13,415 bases of DNA from SLJK01 sp964567295 (GCA_964567295.1 CAZMLU010000044.1:1-13415); one strand, 5' to 3'. Shown: positions 1-6,973, counted from the stretch's first letter. The notes: generated by a model not told the origin, from the letters alone. A program made the numbers and translations.

Positions 1-2
1 GC

Positions 3-776
3 GGCGCCTTTGCCTACCGCCCCCCGGGGTGGCTCAGCGTGGAGGGCCTGGTCTACAGGCCCGTAGTCAGCTTATTTCTGGACAAATTTTCGGCCCTGGG
101 ATATTATATTGACCGTGGTTCCGATATGATGTTTTTGAAGGGTATCCCGCCCCTGGACCGCTTTTCCCGTAAAGCAGCCCGTTACGAGGACGGGTTCGAC
201 CCCTACTTCCTCAAACCCCTGCTCCGAATAGGGGGCAAGCTATATACAACTATAGCTTATTATATCGACCGTGGTGCCGATATGATGTTTTTACAGGGTA
301 TTCCGCCACTGGATAGATTTTCAAAAAGAGCTGCCCGCTACGATAACGAATTTGATCCCTATTTCCTGAAACCGGCGCTCCGCCTCGCAATGACCATTTA
401 TACGGGCGGGGCAGTCGTCTTGGACAGCGTTTCTGAAACTCTCTTCGTAAGAAGTGGGGGGCCGCTCTTTAAATTTTTCCGGGGAATGAGGTTTTTTGAC
501 CGGGTGGTTTTTACCGATATGGGGCAAAAAATTTCCCGCCTGGCCCTTTTTTTCCGGGAGGAAAGTTGTGAACTGGGTGGACGTGCTCTTGAATCTTGTA
601 AATGGTTAGGAAAAGGATTTGGTAGGAAGGCTTTTTATGTTATGATAAAGGTGGACTATGATCATAAGGGAGAGGACTTTTTCCATTATATTAATATTCT
701 AAATATGGATTTCGGCATTGTCCTTTTTTTCGTGGTATTTATATTTATGATGATCGTCGGTTTTTTGCTGCTCTAA
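3..776 (+). CDS. C-terminal fragment of a probable NuoL/MrpD/HyfB-like proton-conducting membrane subunit (5' end outside window)
   Basis: The frame is open from the first bases with no stop, so the gene begins upstream; 257 residues are visible. The first residues read AYRPPGWLSVEGLVYRPV, resembling the segment after the transmembrane core of complex I/Mrp-type antiporter subunits (typically a proline-rich stretch, then an acidic residue and YRP). A long hydrophilic, amphipathic region follows, and the protein ends in one very hydrophobic helix (last ~25 residues), as in NuoL-type subunits with a lateral helix and a terminal membrane anchor. In the family such subunits translocate protons or sodium in the membrane. 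The odd feature is an in-frame tandem repeat of 52 residues (positions 102-257 and 258-413), with perhaps a weak third copy after it. The family call is inferred from a C-terminal tail only, because the diagnostic antiporter core is not in the window. Another large membrane protein with an amphipathic tail is possible. Confidence 0.5.
   Translation, partial: GAFAYRPPGWLSVEGLVYRPVVSLFLDKFSALGYYIDRGSDMMFLKGIPPLDRFSRKAARYEDGFDPYFLKPLLRIGGKLYTTIAYYIDRGADMMFLQGIPPLDRFSKRAARYDNEFDPYFLKPALRLAMTIYTGGAVVLDSVSETLFVRSGGPLFKFFRGMRFFDRVVFTDMGQKISRLALFFREESCELGGRALESCKWLGKGFGRKAFYVMIKVDYDHKGEDFFHYINILNMDFGIVLFFVVFIFMMIVGFLLL
102..413 (+). repeat. In-frame tandem duplication, 2 x 156 bp (52 codons)
   Basis: Unit 1 covers 102-257 and unit 2 covers 258-413. 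Both begin YYIDRG and share GIPPLDRFS, AARY and FDPYFLKP. Over the first 42 residues 34 are identical by hand count, and most substitutions are conservative (K/R, E/D). Many codons differ only at third positions (for example ccc/cca, gac/gat, ttg/tta), so the duplication is not recent and the protein sequence has been conserved since. The last ten residues of each unit have diverged. After unit 2 the pattern A-hydrophobic2-[IL]-D followed by FF suggests a decayed third unit. Confidence 0.85.
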
Positions 777-782
777 ATAAAT

Positions 783-813
783 GATTGCCGCTCTTTTTTT
801 GCGGGCGGTCTTT
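783..813 (+). terminator. Weak possible terminator after the NuoL-like gene
   Basis: The arms gattgccgc (783-791) and gcgggcggtc (801-810) can pair with one bulge and two G-U pairs. The loop is T-rich and only three T follow the stem. The position just after the upstream stop is right, but the short U tract makes this a weak candidate. Confidence 0.3.
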
Positions 814-879
814 GGATCTTGAAAAGGGCTATTCAGGGAAGAAGTATCGTGAATCATAAAGTGGGGTGAAAAGGTTTTT

Positions 880-3800
880 ATGGAGGAAAAATTACAGAAA
901 ACGGGCAAGCTTGAGGCCATAGCTGAACTGGTGAGGGAGCGATTTGACCACACGTACTCCTCGGAAGAGCTTTTGGATTTTGCAAGAAAGCAGGAAAAAA
1001 TAAAGCCCTCTGCAAATGCTCTTAATGTGGCGGAAAATCGTTATTACAGGCGAGACAGGGAGGGCAATGTTTGTGAAGATTGGGAGGGTATGCTGACCCG
1101 GGTGGCCGCAGATATTGCCTCCGCAGAGGATGGAAAGGTCGATGAAGAGCTGGCCTTTATCTGCCGCAGCGTTATGGAGGCTGGTCTGTTTTTCCCTAAC
1201 AGCCCTACGCTGATGAATGCGGGAACTCCGGTACAGCAGCTCCAGGCTTGTTTTGTTCTTCCCATCGAGGATTCCATGGAGAGTATATTCGAAACCCTGA
1301 AACATTCGGCACTGATACAGAAAAGCGGCGGCGGCGTGGGCTATTTCATCGGAAAGATCAGGCACAAGGGAGCTATCGTCCACAGCACCGGTGGATATGC
1401 TTCAGGCCCCCTTTCCTTTTTATCCGTTTACAATAAAGTTAGTAACGAAATCCGCCAGGGCGGGCGACGGCGGGGTGCCAGCCTGGCCACCATGAATTAT
1501 GACCATCCTGATATTATGGACTTTATCGACAGTAAGCGCCTGGGGGATGATCTTACAAATTTTAATATATCCGTAAGAGTGGACGACGCTTTTATGCATG
1601 CCGTGGAAAATGATGAAGAGTACGAGCTGTTGGACCCGCGTAACGGTTTGCCGGTGGGCAAGTCATTAAGAGCGCGGGAGGTTTTCGAGCGGCTGGCAGA
1701 AAACAGCCATCTTAACGGCGAACCGGGGCTTCTTTTCTATGACTCGATTAATGCCGAGAACCCTACCCCTCACCTGGGCGCTATTGAAGCTACCAATCCC
1801 TGTCTCCCGGGCGACACCCTTATCCTCACCGGCGAAGGGCCACGGACTATCAGGGAGTGTACAGGTAAACAGCAGACGCTTATAATCAATGGCAGAGAGC
1901 ATGCTACAACAGAGAGAGGATTCTTTGCCACAGGCATCAAACCGGTGGTCCGCATTCGTACAAAAGAGGGTTACAGCGTGCGGGCCACAGAGGATCACCC
2001 GGTGCAACGGGTGACAGAGGAAGGGCGCTGCAGAATCTCTAAAGAGTGGAAGGCAGCGGGCGAACTCAAGCCTGGCGACAAGGTAATGCTTCACAACCAC
2101 CGGGGCTTTATTCACTGGGGTGGTTTGTATGGTGACGGTGAGGGCTACCTTCTGGGTCTGCTTGTGGGAGACGGGCCACTGAAAACCGATAAGGCTCTTC
2201 TCTCTGTTTGGACGGAAGAGAAGCAGGTTGCAGTTGGGCAGGCTGCAGGTAGTGAGCGCTACCCGGCCGATGTGGCAGGCATTATGGAAGCCGCACTTAA
2301 TGCAGCCCGACCGCTTCCCCAGCGGAGTGATTTTGCCGGTTGGCAAAAGGTGAAAGGCCGCAATGAGTACACGCTTTCACTTGCCGCTCTTAAGGAGACT
2401 GCCCTCTCTCTGGGGATAATTCCGGGGAACAAGAGCATTACACCCTACCTGGAAACCGCCACATCGTCGGCCTTTGTCCGTGGATTTCTCCGCGGTTTTT
2501 TCGATGCTGACGGTTCCGTTCAGGGGACTCAGCAAAAGGGTGCCTCCATTAGCTTGGCCCAGGGTGACTCCATACGACTCGAGGCCGTGCAGCGGATGCT
2601 TGCACGTTTTGGAATCATAAGCACCATTTATCGCAACAGGCGCGCAGCCGGAACGGCCACTCTACCGGACGCTCGTGGCGGCAAGGTAGACTACACTATA
2701 AAGCCGCAACACGAACTGCTGATCAGTGGTGATAACATCCTTGTTTTTGCTGAGCAGATCGGTTTTAGTGACTGTAGAAAGAGAAAACGGCTTGCTAAGG
2801 CAGTGGCTGCTTACCGCTGGAGACCAAACTTGGAGCGATTCGTTGCCACAGTGGAAAGCGTCATCCCCGACGGCACCGAGGAGGTCTTCGATGTACAGGT
2901 GCCAGGAGTAAACGCCTTTGACGCCAACGGCCTGGTAGTGCACAACTGCGGAGAGCAGCCGCTTTTGGCTTATGAGAGCTGCAACCTGGGCAGCCTTAAC
3001 CTGGCCAGGATGCTCAAAAAGGAAGGGGACAGTTATGTCCCGGACTGGGAAAAGATCCGCTTGGTTTCTCATATCGCCACTATTTTCCTGGACAGGGTTA
3101 TAGATCGCAACCAGGCCCCTGTGGAACAGATAGAGACCATTATGAAAGGCAACCGTAAAATCGGGTTGGGTATAATGGGGCTGGCGCAGTACCTGATCTG
3201 GCAGGGTCTTCCCTATAATTCCCCGGAAGGGCTTGCTGCTGCGGAAGAGGTAATGCAGGAGGTAACCCTGCAGTCCAAAATCTGCTCCTGGCAGTTGGCA
3301 GAAGAAAAAGGGGTATTCCCCAATTATGATAATTCAATTTGGGACAAGCTGGGCCTGCCCCAGCGCAATGCCACCACCACCACTATTGCACCGACAGGAT
3401 CCCTTTCCATTTTTGCCAACGCCTCTCCCAGCGCCGAACCACTTTTCGGGGTGGGCTTTGCCCGCCATATTATGGAGGGCCGCTATGTACAGGTAGACAA
3501 TGTTTTTGAAGAGATGTGGCAGGATTATATGCAGCAGGAACTTCCCTCGAATCTGCGTGAGCTTATCGGCGAAAAGGGCCCCGATGGCATCCAGGACCTG
3601 GAAGAGATTCCCCGGGAGCTGCGCCGTCTTTTCCTCTGTGCCCACGATATTTCTCCCCTGGAACATATCAAGATGCAGACGGTGCTGCAGCGCTGGGTGG
3701 ATAATGCGGTCTCTAAGACCATTAATGCTCCCCATCATGCCACCCTGGAAGATTGTCGCGAGGCCTTTATGACGGCCTGGCGCTGGGGTGCCAAGGGGGT

Positions 3801-4365
3801 GACCTATTACCGGGACGGTTCTCGGGAAAACCAGGTCATAACTTCTACCAGCGAAGAGGGGAAAAAGGAGCAGAGAAGTGAACAGGGAAAAGTGCCCCGG
3901 AGCAGGCCGGAGACCACCTTCGGGTCTACCACCCGCAAGCCCATCGGTTTCTGCGGCAGGTTATATGTGACTGTAAATAAGGAATTGACGGAAGATGGCG
4001 AAGAAAGGGTCTGTGAAGTTTTCACTTCCGTGGGGGAAGAAGGGTGCCCTCCACTCTCCAATGCCCTGGCCAAGATTATCTCTATCTCCATCCGGGCCGG
4101 TGTAGATATTCAGGAGATTGTAGAAAAGCTGCGGGAAGAAAAATGTCCTTCCTGTATCATGCACCCCGAGACCACCGTCCTTTCCTGCACCGACTTTATC
4201 GGCCAGGAGCTGGCCAAAGCCTCTACCGGCAAGGTTCAGTACCGGCTGAATGCTGCGGGGGGACCTAAAAATATTCGCATCTGTCCTTCCTGTACGATAG
4301 GGTACATGATCCCCGATGCTCTCTGCAGTTACTGTGACTACTGCGGATATACTACCTGTGGTTAA
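880..4365 (+). CDS. nrdJ: Adenosylcobalamin-dependent (class II) ribonucleotide reductase, intein-containing precursor
   Basis: Reduces ribonucleotides to deoxyribonucleotides with an adenosylcobalamin-generated thiyl radical, without oxygen; cytoplasmic. The precursor has 1161 residues; removing the intein (residues 308-689) leaves 779, normal for NrdJ. Visible family motifs are FFPNSPTLMNAGTP, QACFVLP (C124), KSGGGVGYFIGKIRHKG, QGGRRRGASLATM, the active-site NPC/GEQPLL...YESCNLGSLNL, and TTTTIAPTGSLSIFANASPS. In the family the redox pair and radical cysteine are three Cys, here C124, C690 (radical Cys, intein +1) and C701. The 11-residue gap between the last two matches T. maritima NrdJ. 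The N-terminal region seems too short for an ATP-cone. The C-terminus has a TSCPD-like region and a Cys cluster (C1135, C1138, C1149, C1152, C1155, C1160) suited to metal binding or disulfide relay. The ATG follows a moderate GGGGTG/AAAAGG site. A weak promoter-like TTGAAA-17-AAGTAT lies at 819-847. No cobalamin riboswitch was seen in the ~100 bp upstream. Confidence 0.97.
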   Translation: MEEKLQKTGKLEAIAELVRERFDHTYSSEELLDFARKQEKIKPSANALNVAENRYYRRDREGNVCEDWEGMLTRVAADIASAEDGKVDEELAFICRSVMEAGLFFPNSPTLMNAGTPVQQLQACFVLPIEDSMESIFETLKHSALIQKSGGGVGYFIGKIRHKGAIVHSTGGYASGPLSFLSVYNKVSNEIRQGGRRRGASLATMNYDHPDIMDFIDSKRLGDDLTNFNISVRVDDAFMHAVENDEEYELLDPRNGLPVGKSLRAREVFERLAENSHLNGEPGLLFYDSINAENPTPHLGAIEATNPCLPGDTLILTGEGPRTIRECTGKQQTLIINGREHATTERGFFATGIKPVVRIRTKEGYSVRATEDHPVQRVTEEGRCRISKEWKAAGELKPGDKVMLHNHRGFIHWGGLYGDGEGYLLGLLVGDGPLKTDKALLSVWTEEKQVAVGQAAGSERYPADVAGIMEAALNAARPLPQRSDFAGWQKVKGRNEYTLSLAALKETALSLGIIPGNKSITPYLETATSSAFVRGFLRGFFDADGSVQGTQQKGASISLAQGDSIRLEAVQRMLARFGIISTIYRNRRAAGTATLPDARGGKVDYTIKPQHELLISGDNILVFAEQIGFSDCRKRKRLAKAVAAYRWRPNLERFVATVESVIPDGTEEVFDVQVPGVNAFDANGLVVHNCGEQPLLAYESCNLGSLNLARMLKKEGDSYVPDWEKIRLVSHIATIFLDRVIDRNQAPVEQIETIMKGNRKIGLGIMGLAQYLIWQGLPYNSPEGLAAAEEVMQEVTLQSKICSWQLAEEKGVFPNYDNSIWDKLGLPQRNATTTTIAPTGSLSIFANASPSAEPLFGVGFARHIMEGRYVQVDNVFEEMWQDYMQQELPSNLRELIGEKGPDGIQDLEEIPRELRRLFLCAHDISPLEHIKMQTVLQRWVDNAVSKTINAPHHATLEDCREAFMTAWRWGAKGVTYYRDGSRENQVITSTSEEGKKEQRSEQGKVPRSRPETTFGSTTRKPIGFCGRLYVTVNKELTEDGEERVCEVFTSVGEEGCPPLSNALAKIISISIRAGVDIQEIVEKLREEKCPSCIMHPETTVLSCTDFIGQELAKASTGKVQYRLNAAGGPKNIRICPSCTIGYMIPDALCSYCDYCGYTTCG
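1801..2946 (+). mobile_element. LAGLIDADG homing-endonuclease intein in nrdJ (382 codons)
   Basis: Self-splicing protein element covering precursor residues 308-689. Block A starts with C308 (CLPGDTLIL). Block B holds ATEDHP with T370 and H373. Block F is EEVFDVQVPG...FDANGL, and block G is VVHN followed by C690, giving the canonical penultimate His, terminal Asn and +1 Cys. Two dodecapeptide endonuclease motifs are intact: LLGLLVGDG (residues 424-432, acidic D431) and LRGFFDADG (537-545, acidic D544), 113 residues apart. All splicing residues and both catalytic Asp are present, so both splicing and homing activity are plausible. Insertion lies between NP and CGEQ, exactly before the radical cysteine. 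Inteins are well known in ribonucleotide reductases, including NrdJ, so this is recognised rather than new. Confidence 0.95.
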
Positions 4366-4406
4366 AGCTCTGCCGATTTCCGTAATAAGGGGAGGGAACC
4401 GGGCCT

Positions 4407-5099
4407 TTGGAAAAAATTAAAGAAGTCTTCTGGGAAGTTGTTTATGCAATGATACCTATTTCGGTAGTAGTTGTGTTTCTGCAGCTGCTTGTTATAAAAT
4501 TGCCCTGGGAGTCCTTTTTGCAGTTTGCGATCGGTGCGGTAATGGTAGGAGGCGGGCTGTTCCTTTTCCTCCTGGGCGTACAGATCGGGTTGCTGCCCAT
4601 CGGCGAGCTGATCGGCGCTGCTTTATCCAGGAGGGGAAGTTTGTGGATGATTCTCTTTTTCGGTTTTTTGCTGGGTTTTGTAGCTACTGTGGCCGAACCG
4701 GATGTGCGTGTGCTCACCATGCAGGTGGATGAAGTTTCCGGGGGTGCTATCAGCAGGTATGTTTTGGTCTATACGGTCGCCCTGGGAGTGGGGCTTTTTG
4801 TGGCCCTGGCCATGCTGAGAATTGTTTTCAGGCTAAACATCAAATACCTGCTTATCGCAGGATATGGACTCATTTTTGCTGTCGCCGCTTTTGCACCGCC
4901 ACATTTTATCCCTATTTCTTTTGATGCCGGAGGTGTTACCACCGGTCCCATGGCTGTGCCCTTTATCCTGGCCCTGGGAGTAGGAGTTGCTTCTGTCCTC
5001 GGCGGGAAAAGCACTACCGCCGATCGTTTCGGGCTGGTAGCCCTGGCTTCCATAGGGCCGGTACTGGCAGTGCTTATCCTGGGGGTGATCTACCAGTGA
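4407..5099 (+). CDS. DUF1538 family membrane protein (first of a pair)
   Basis: A 230-residue, very hydrophobic protein with about six membrane segments, which I recognise as DUF1538 (PF07556); its molecular function is not established. Conserved-looking elements are LGVQIGLLPIGELIG (56-70), the GFVATVAEPDVRVL stretch with AEP at 96-98, VYTVALGVG, and DAGGVTTGPM at 173-182. All recur at equivalent places in the next gene, so the two are paralogues. The polar AEP and DxGGVTTGPM motifs within hydrophobic surroundings look like a substrate or ion pathway, as expected of a carrier or channel (inference). The TTG start is chosen because AAGGGGAGGG (4387-4396) lies at suitable spacing. The gene starts 41 bp after nrdJ and shares 4 bp with the next gene. 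Nothing links it mechanistically to nrdJ; co-transcription is possible. Confidence 0.88.
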   Translation: MEKIKEVFWEVVYAMIPISVVVVFLQLLVIKLPWESFLQFAIGAVMVGGGLFLFLLGVQIGLLPIGELIGAALSRRGSLWMILFFGFLLGFVATVAEPDVRVLTMQVDEVSGGAISRYVLVYTVALGVGLFVALAMLRIVFRLNIKYLLIAGYGLIFAVAAFAPPHFIPISFDAGGVTTGPMAVPFILALGVGVASVLGGKSTTADRFGLVALASIGPVLAVLILGVIYQ

Positions 5100-5827
5100 A
5101 CCTGGTAATCCTCGGCGGGTTTACCCATGTGCTCATGGAGGTGGCCCTGGCTTTAATCCCCCTGCTGCTGTTCTTTATGTTTTTCCAGGTCTTCTTTCTA
5201 AAGTTGCCCCGGGCTCAGATAATGAACATTTTAAAAGGTGCCTTTCTGGCTTTCTGGGGGCTGGCTTTCTTTTTGCAGGGGGTGCAGGTAGGTTTTTTCC
5301 CGGTAGGGGAGCAGATAGGGATAATCCTGGGTTCCTTGCGCCATAACTGGATCATGATCCCCATCGGTTTTCTACTGGGCTTTGTGGCCACCTTTGCGGA
5401 ACCGGCCGTCCGTATTTTGAACCTGGAAGTGGAGAGAGTATCCAGTGGTTCTATCCCGCAAAAAGTTTTGCTGTATACCCTTTCCATCGGAGTGGCCTTT
5501 TCTATAGCCCTCTCCATGCTGCGTATTCTTACCGGATGGCCCCTGTATTACTTTATCGTGCCCGGTTACCTGGTGGCGCTGCTTTTGCTGCGCTATTCTT
5601 CGCCAACTTTTACCGCGGTAGCCTTTGATTCCGGCGGGGTCACCACCGGGCCCATGACGGTGACTTTTATCCTGGCTATCGCCGTGGGTGCTGCCTCCGT
5701 AATTGAGGGGCGGGATCCTCTACTGGACGGCTTTGGGATGATTGCGATGGTGGCCCTGGCACCCATCCTTTCCGTGCTTGTTTTGGGTTTAGTGTTTGAC
5801 TGGAGAAGGAGGAAGAAAGATGTCTGA
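5096..5827 (+). CDS. DUF1538 family membrane protein (second of a pair)
   Basis: A 243-residue paralogue of the preceding gene with about six membrane segments. It repeats the same motifs: LQGVQVGFFPVGEQIG (60-75), GFLLGFVATFAEPAVRIL with AEP at 101-103, LLYTLSIGV, ALSMLRI, and DSGGVTTGPM at 178-187. It ends in a basic cytoplasmic-looking tail (RRRKK). The GTG start overlaps the previous stop as GTGA and is preceded by GGGGGTGA (5081-5088), so translation is probably coupled and the two proteins are likely made in similar amounts, consistent with a heterodimer. I recall single proteins with two DUF1538 domains in other bacteria, which would fit two halves of one transporter (recall, not checked). 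The 3' end overlaps the P-II-like gene by 8 bp. Substrate unknown. Confidence 0.88.
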   Translation: MNLVILGGFTHVLMEVALALIPLLLFFMFFQVFFLKLPRAQIMNILKGAFLAFWGLAFFLQGVQVGFFPVGEQIGIILGSLRHNWIMIPIGFLLGFVATFAEPAVRILNLEVERVSSGSIPQKVLLYTLSIGVAFSIALSMLRILTGWPLYYFIVPGYLVALLLLRYSSPTFTAVAFDSGGVTTGPMTVTFILAIAVGAASVIEGRDPLLDGFGMIAMVALAPILSVLVLGLVFDWRRRKKDV

Positions 5828-6521
5828 GCGCTCAGATTTTATTATGCAGCAAAAACTTCTGGTAACCATCGTCCAGAAGGGGATGGCCACCAAAATAGTA
5901 AGTGCTACTAAAAAGGTCGGAACCGAAGGCGGAACCATCCTTTTTGCCAGGGGAACAGGGGGCCGCGAATTTAAAAAGCTGTTCGGGATGACCATAGATC
6001 CGGAAAAAGAGATGATCCTGACCATGGTGCACCAGGATATGCTAAACCAGGTATTGAAGGTGATCAGCGATACGGGCAACTTGCAGAAACCGGGCAAGGG
6101 TATATGTTTTGTCCTGGATATCTGGAAAGCAGCGGGGATCATTCATCTTCTTAATTCCTCTCCCAAAGGAGGTGGAGCAGTGGAAAGATACGATACTACC
6201 GGGGAACCCCTCTACGATCTGATTATTAGCATTGTCGACAAGGGATTTGCAGATACGGTGGTGGATGCCACCAAGGCTGCAGGGGCAGAAGGTGGAACCA
6301 TAACATATGGTCGGGGCACCGGTATTCACGAGAAGGCCAAGCTTTTCGGGATCCCTATTGAACCCGAAAAAGAGGTGGTCCTTACCCTGGTTACCCGTGA
6401 TAAAACGGAGCTGATCTTGCAGACGGTCCTGGATGATTGTCAGCTCTGCAGGCCGGGCAAAGGGGTCGCTTTTGTGCTTCACGTGGAGAAAACGGTGGGG
6501 ATTAATCATCCTGTCTGTTAA
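5820..6521 (+). CDS. Tandem (two-domain) P-II-like regulator linked to DUF1538 genes
   Basis: The protein has 233 residues; the ATG at 5820 is chosen over an upstream in-frame start because GAAGGAGGA precedes it. Two homologous P-II/GlnB-type domains lie at about residues 12-106 and 130-229. Each has a first strand (LLVTIVQKG / YDLIISIVDKG), a helix, G[TA]EGGTI, then ARGTG or GRGTG, a DPEKE or EPEKE turn, and a PGKG[IV].FVL segment matching the C-terminal P-II signature region. P-II proteins normally form trimers binding ATP, ADP and effectors at subunit interfaces and controlling transporters or enzymes. A fused pair would have to assemble differently. The segment corresponding to the T-loop is a few residues shorter than in GlnB, and I see no equivalent of the uridylylated tyrosine. 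Its 8-bp overlap with the DUF1538 gene suggests it regulates those membrane proteins (inference). An internal SD and GTG could yield the second domain alone. Confidence 0.85.
   Translation: MSERSDFIMQQKLLVTIVQKGMATKIVSATKKVGTEGGTILFARGTGGREFKKLFGMTIDPEKEMILTMVHQDMLNQVLKVISDTGNLQKPGKGICFVLDIWKAAGIIHLLNSSPKGGGAVERYDTTGEPLYDLIISIVDKGFADTVVDATKAAGAEGGTITYGRGTGIHEKAKLFGIPIEPEKEVVLTLVTRDKTELILQTVLDDCQLCRPGKGVAFVLHVEKTVGINHPVC
6166..6182 (+). promoter_or_regulatory. Internal Shine-Dalgarno with in-frame GTG inside the P-II-like gene
   Basis: AAGGAGGTG (6166-6174) is an essentially perfect anti-16S match, and an in-frame GTG follows at 6180-6182, 7 nt after GGAGG. Initiation here would give a 113-residue protein consisting only of the second P-II-like domain. 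The signal sits exactly in the linker between the domains, where it is translated as KGGGAV. It could be a working internal start or a remnant of a former separate gene. Confidence 0.6.
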
Positions 6522-6539
6522 ATGGCAGCGCACGACCTT

Positions 6540-6578
6540 GAGCCGGATTCGCACAGAAAGTTTCGTGTGACTCAGCTC
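6540..6578. repeat. Imperfect hairpin 1 of the intergenic region
   Basis: The outer arms are gagc (6540-6543) and gctc (6575-6578). The inner arms cgcac (6550-6554) and gtgtg (6565-6569) pair with one G-U. A short gaa/ttc stem can extend the inner helix. This is modest on its own, but it is followed directly by a much stronger palindrome. Confidence 0.4.
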
Positions 6579-6598
6579 CGTTCTTCGCTGTGGCCTTC

Positions 6599-6632
6599 CT
6601 GGCAGAGCAAGCATCCCTGCTTGCTCTGCCAG
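6599..6632. repeat. Perfect 15-bp inverted repeat with 4-nt loop
   Basis: The left arm is ctggcagagcaagca (6599-6613), the loop is tccc, and the right arm is the exact reverse complement (6618-6632). Flanking tggcc (6591-6595) and ggcca (6649-6653) can form an outer helix around it. No T-run follows on the plus strand and no corresponding one on the minus strand, so it is not an ordinary intrinsic terminator. Confidence 0.9.
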
Positions 6633-6663
6633 CTATCCGCTTCCGTGCGGCCAGGACTACGTA

Positions 6664-6740
6664 AGACCTCCGCTCCGCCGGTGGGTAATCTATCGTGCTG
6701 CATAAGGCTTCGCCAGTGCGCTGCTACTTACGGGAGGTCT
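6664..6740. repeat. Inverted repeat with 8-bp arms enclosing a 61-nt loop
   Basis: The arms agacctcc (6664-6671) and ggaggtct (6733-6740) are exact reverse complements. The enclosed sequence is GC-rich with further small complementary words, consistent with a larger folded domain. The right arm contains GGAGG, which pairing would hide, but no start codon follows at useful spacing. Confidence 0.5.
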
Positions 6741-6973
6741 GTGAATTATCCTGAACACCCTTTGCACAAGCAATTGTTATCATTAAATCTTAGCTTATGA
6801 GAAATCCTTACCCGTGGTCGTTCCTGGCTGCCCACTTCCTGTGGCAGGGTTATTTAAAGGCTCTTGCTTTCGGTGTGAGCTTGTTTCTGCGTCCTGCAGG
6901 GTCGTTCACAACAAAGCACGCCGCCTTTTAAATTTTGGTGTAGTGTTCTTAATATGTTCCATATAACTTTACT

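Larger units (their letters stand above)
6522..6962. other. Long non-coding region between convergent units, rich in inverted repeats
   Basis: About 440 bp separate the P-II-like gene from the minus-strand CC-protein gene. I find no convincing protein. The 92-codon frame at 6522-6800 has no ribosome binding site beyond the preceding gene's end and an unfamiliar low-quality composition. The left half (6540-6740) contains three successive inverted repeats, listed separately. The right half (6741-6962) is AT-richer with only small stems, such as ctgcc/ggcag around 6828-6848. No clear U-tract terminator was found on either strand. A structured RNA, a dispersed palindromic element or a decayed mobile element are all possible. 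Confidence 0.5.

Noticed and set aside
776..879. Possible cobalamin riboswitch upstream of the B12-dependent reductase
   Set aside because: Only about 100 bp are available and no B12-box-like sequence was seen. There is at most a weak terminator and a poor promoter.
1666..2346. 226-codon minus-strand frame across the intein
   Set aside because: It is antisense to a clearly coding intein with intact motifs, and has no recognisable domain or ribosome binding site. It is a shadow frame.
6522..6740. Group II intron end or transposon terminus as the source of the inverted repeats
   Set aside because: No domain V-like catalytic hairpin, no reverse transcriptase or transposase reading frame and no target-site duplication could be identified.
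6522..6800. 92-codon open frame directly after the P-II-like gene
   Set aside because: No ribosome binding site of its own, it spans the inverted repeats, its composition is rich in S, L, R and C with no recognisable motif, and it gives no match I can recall. It is best explained as a chance frame.
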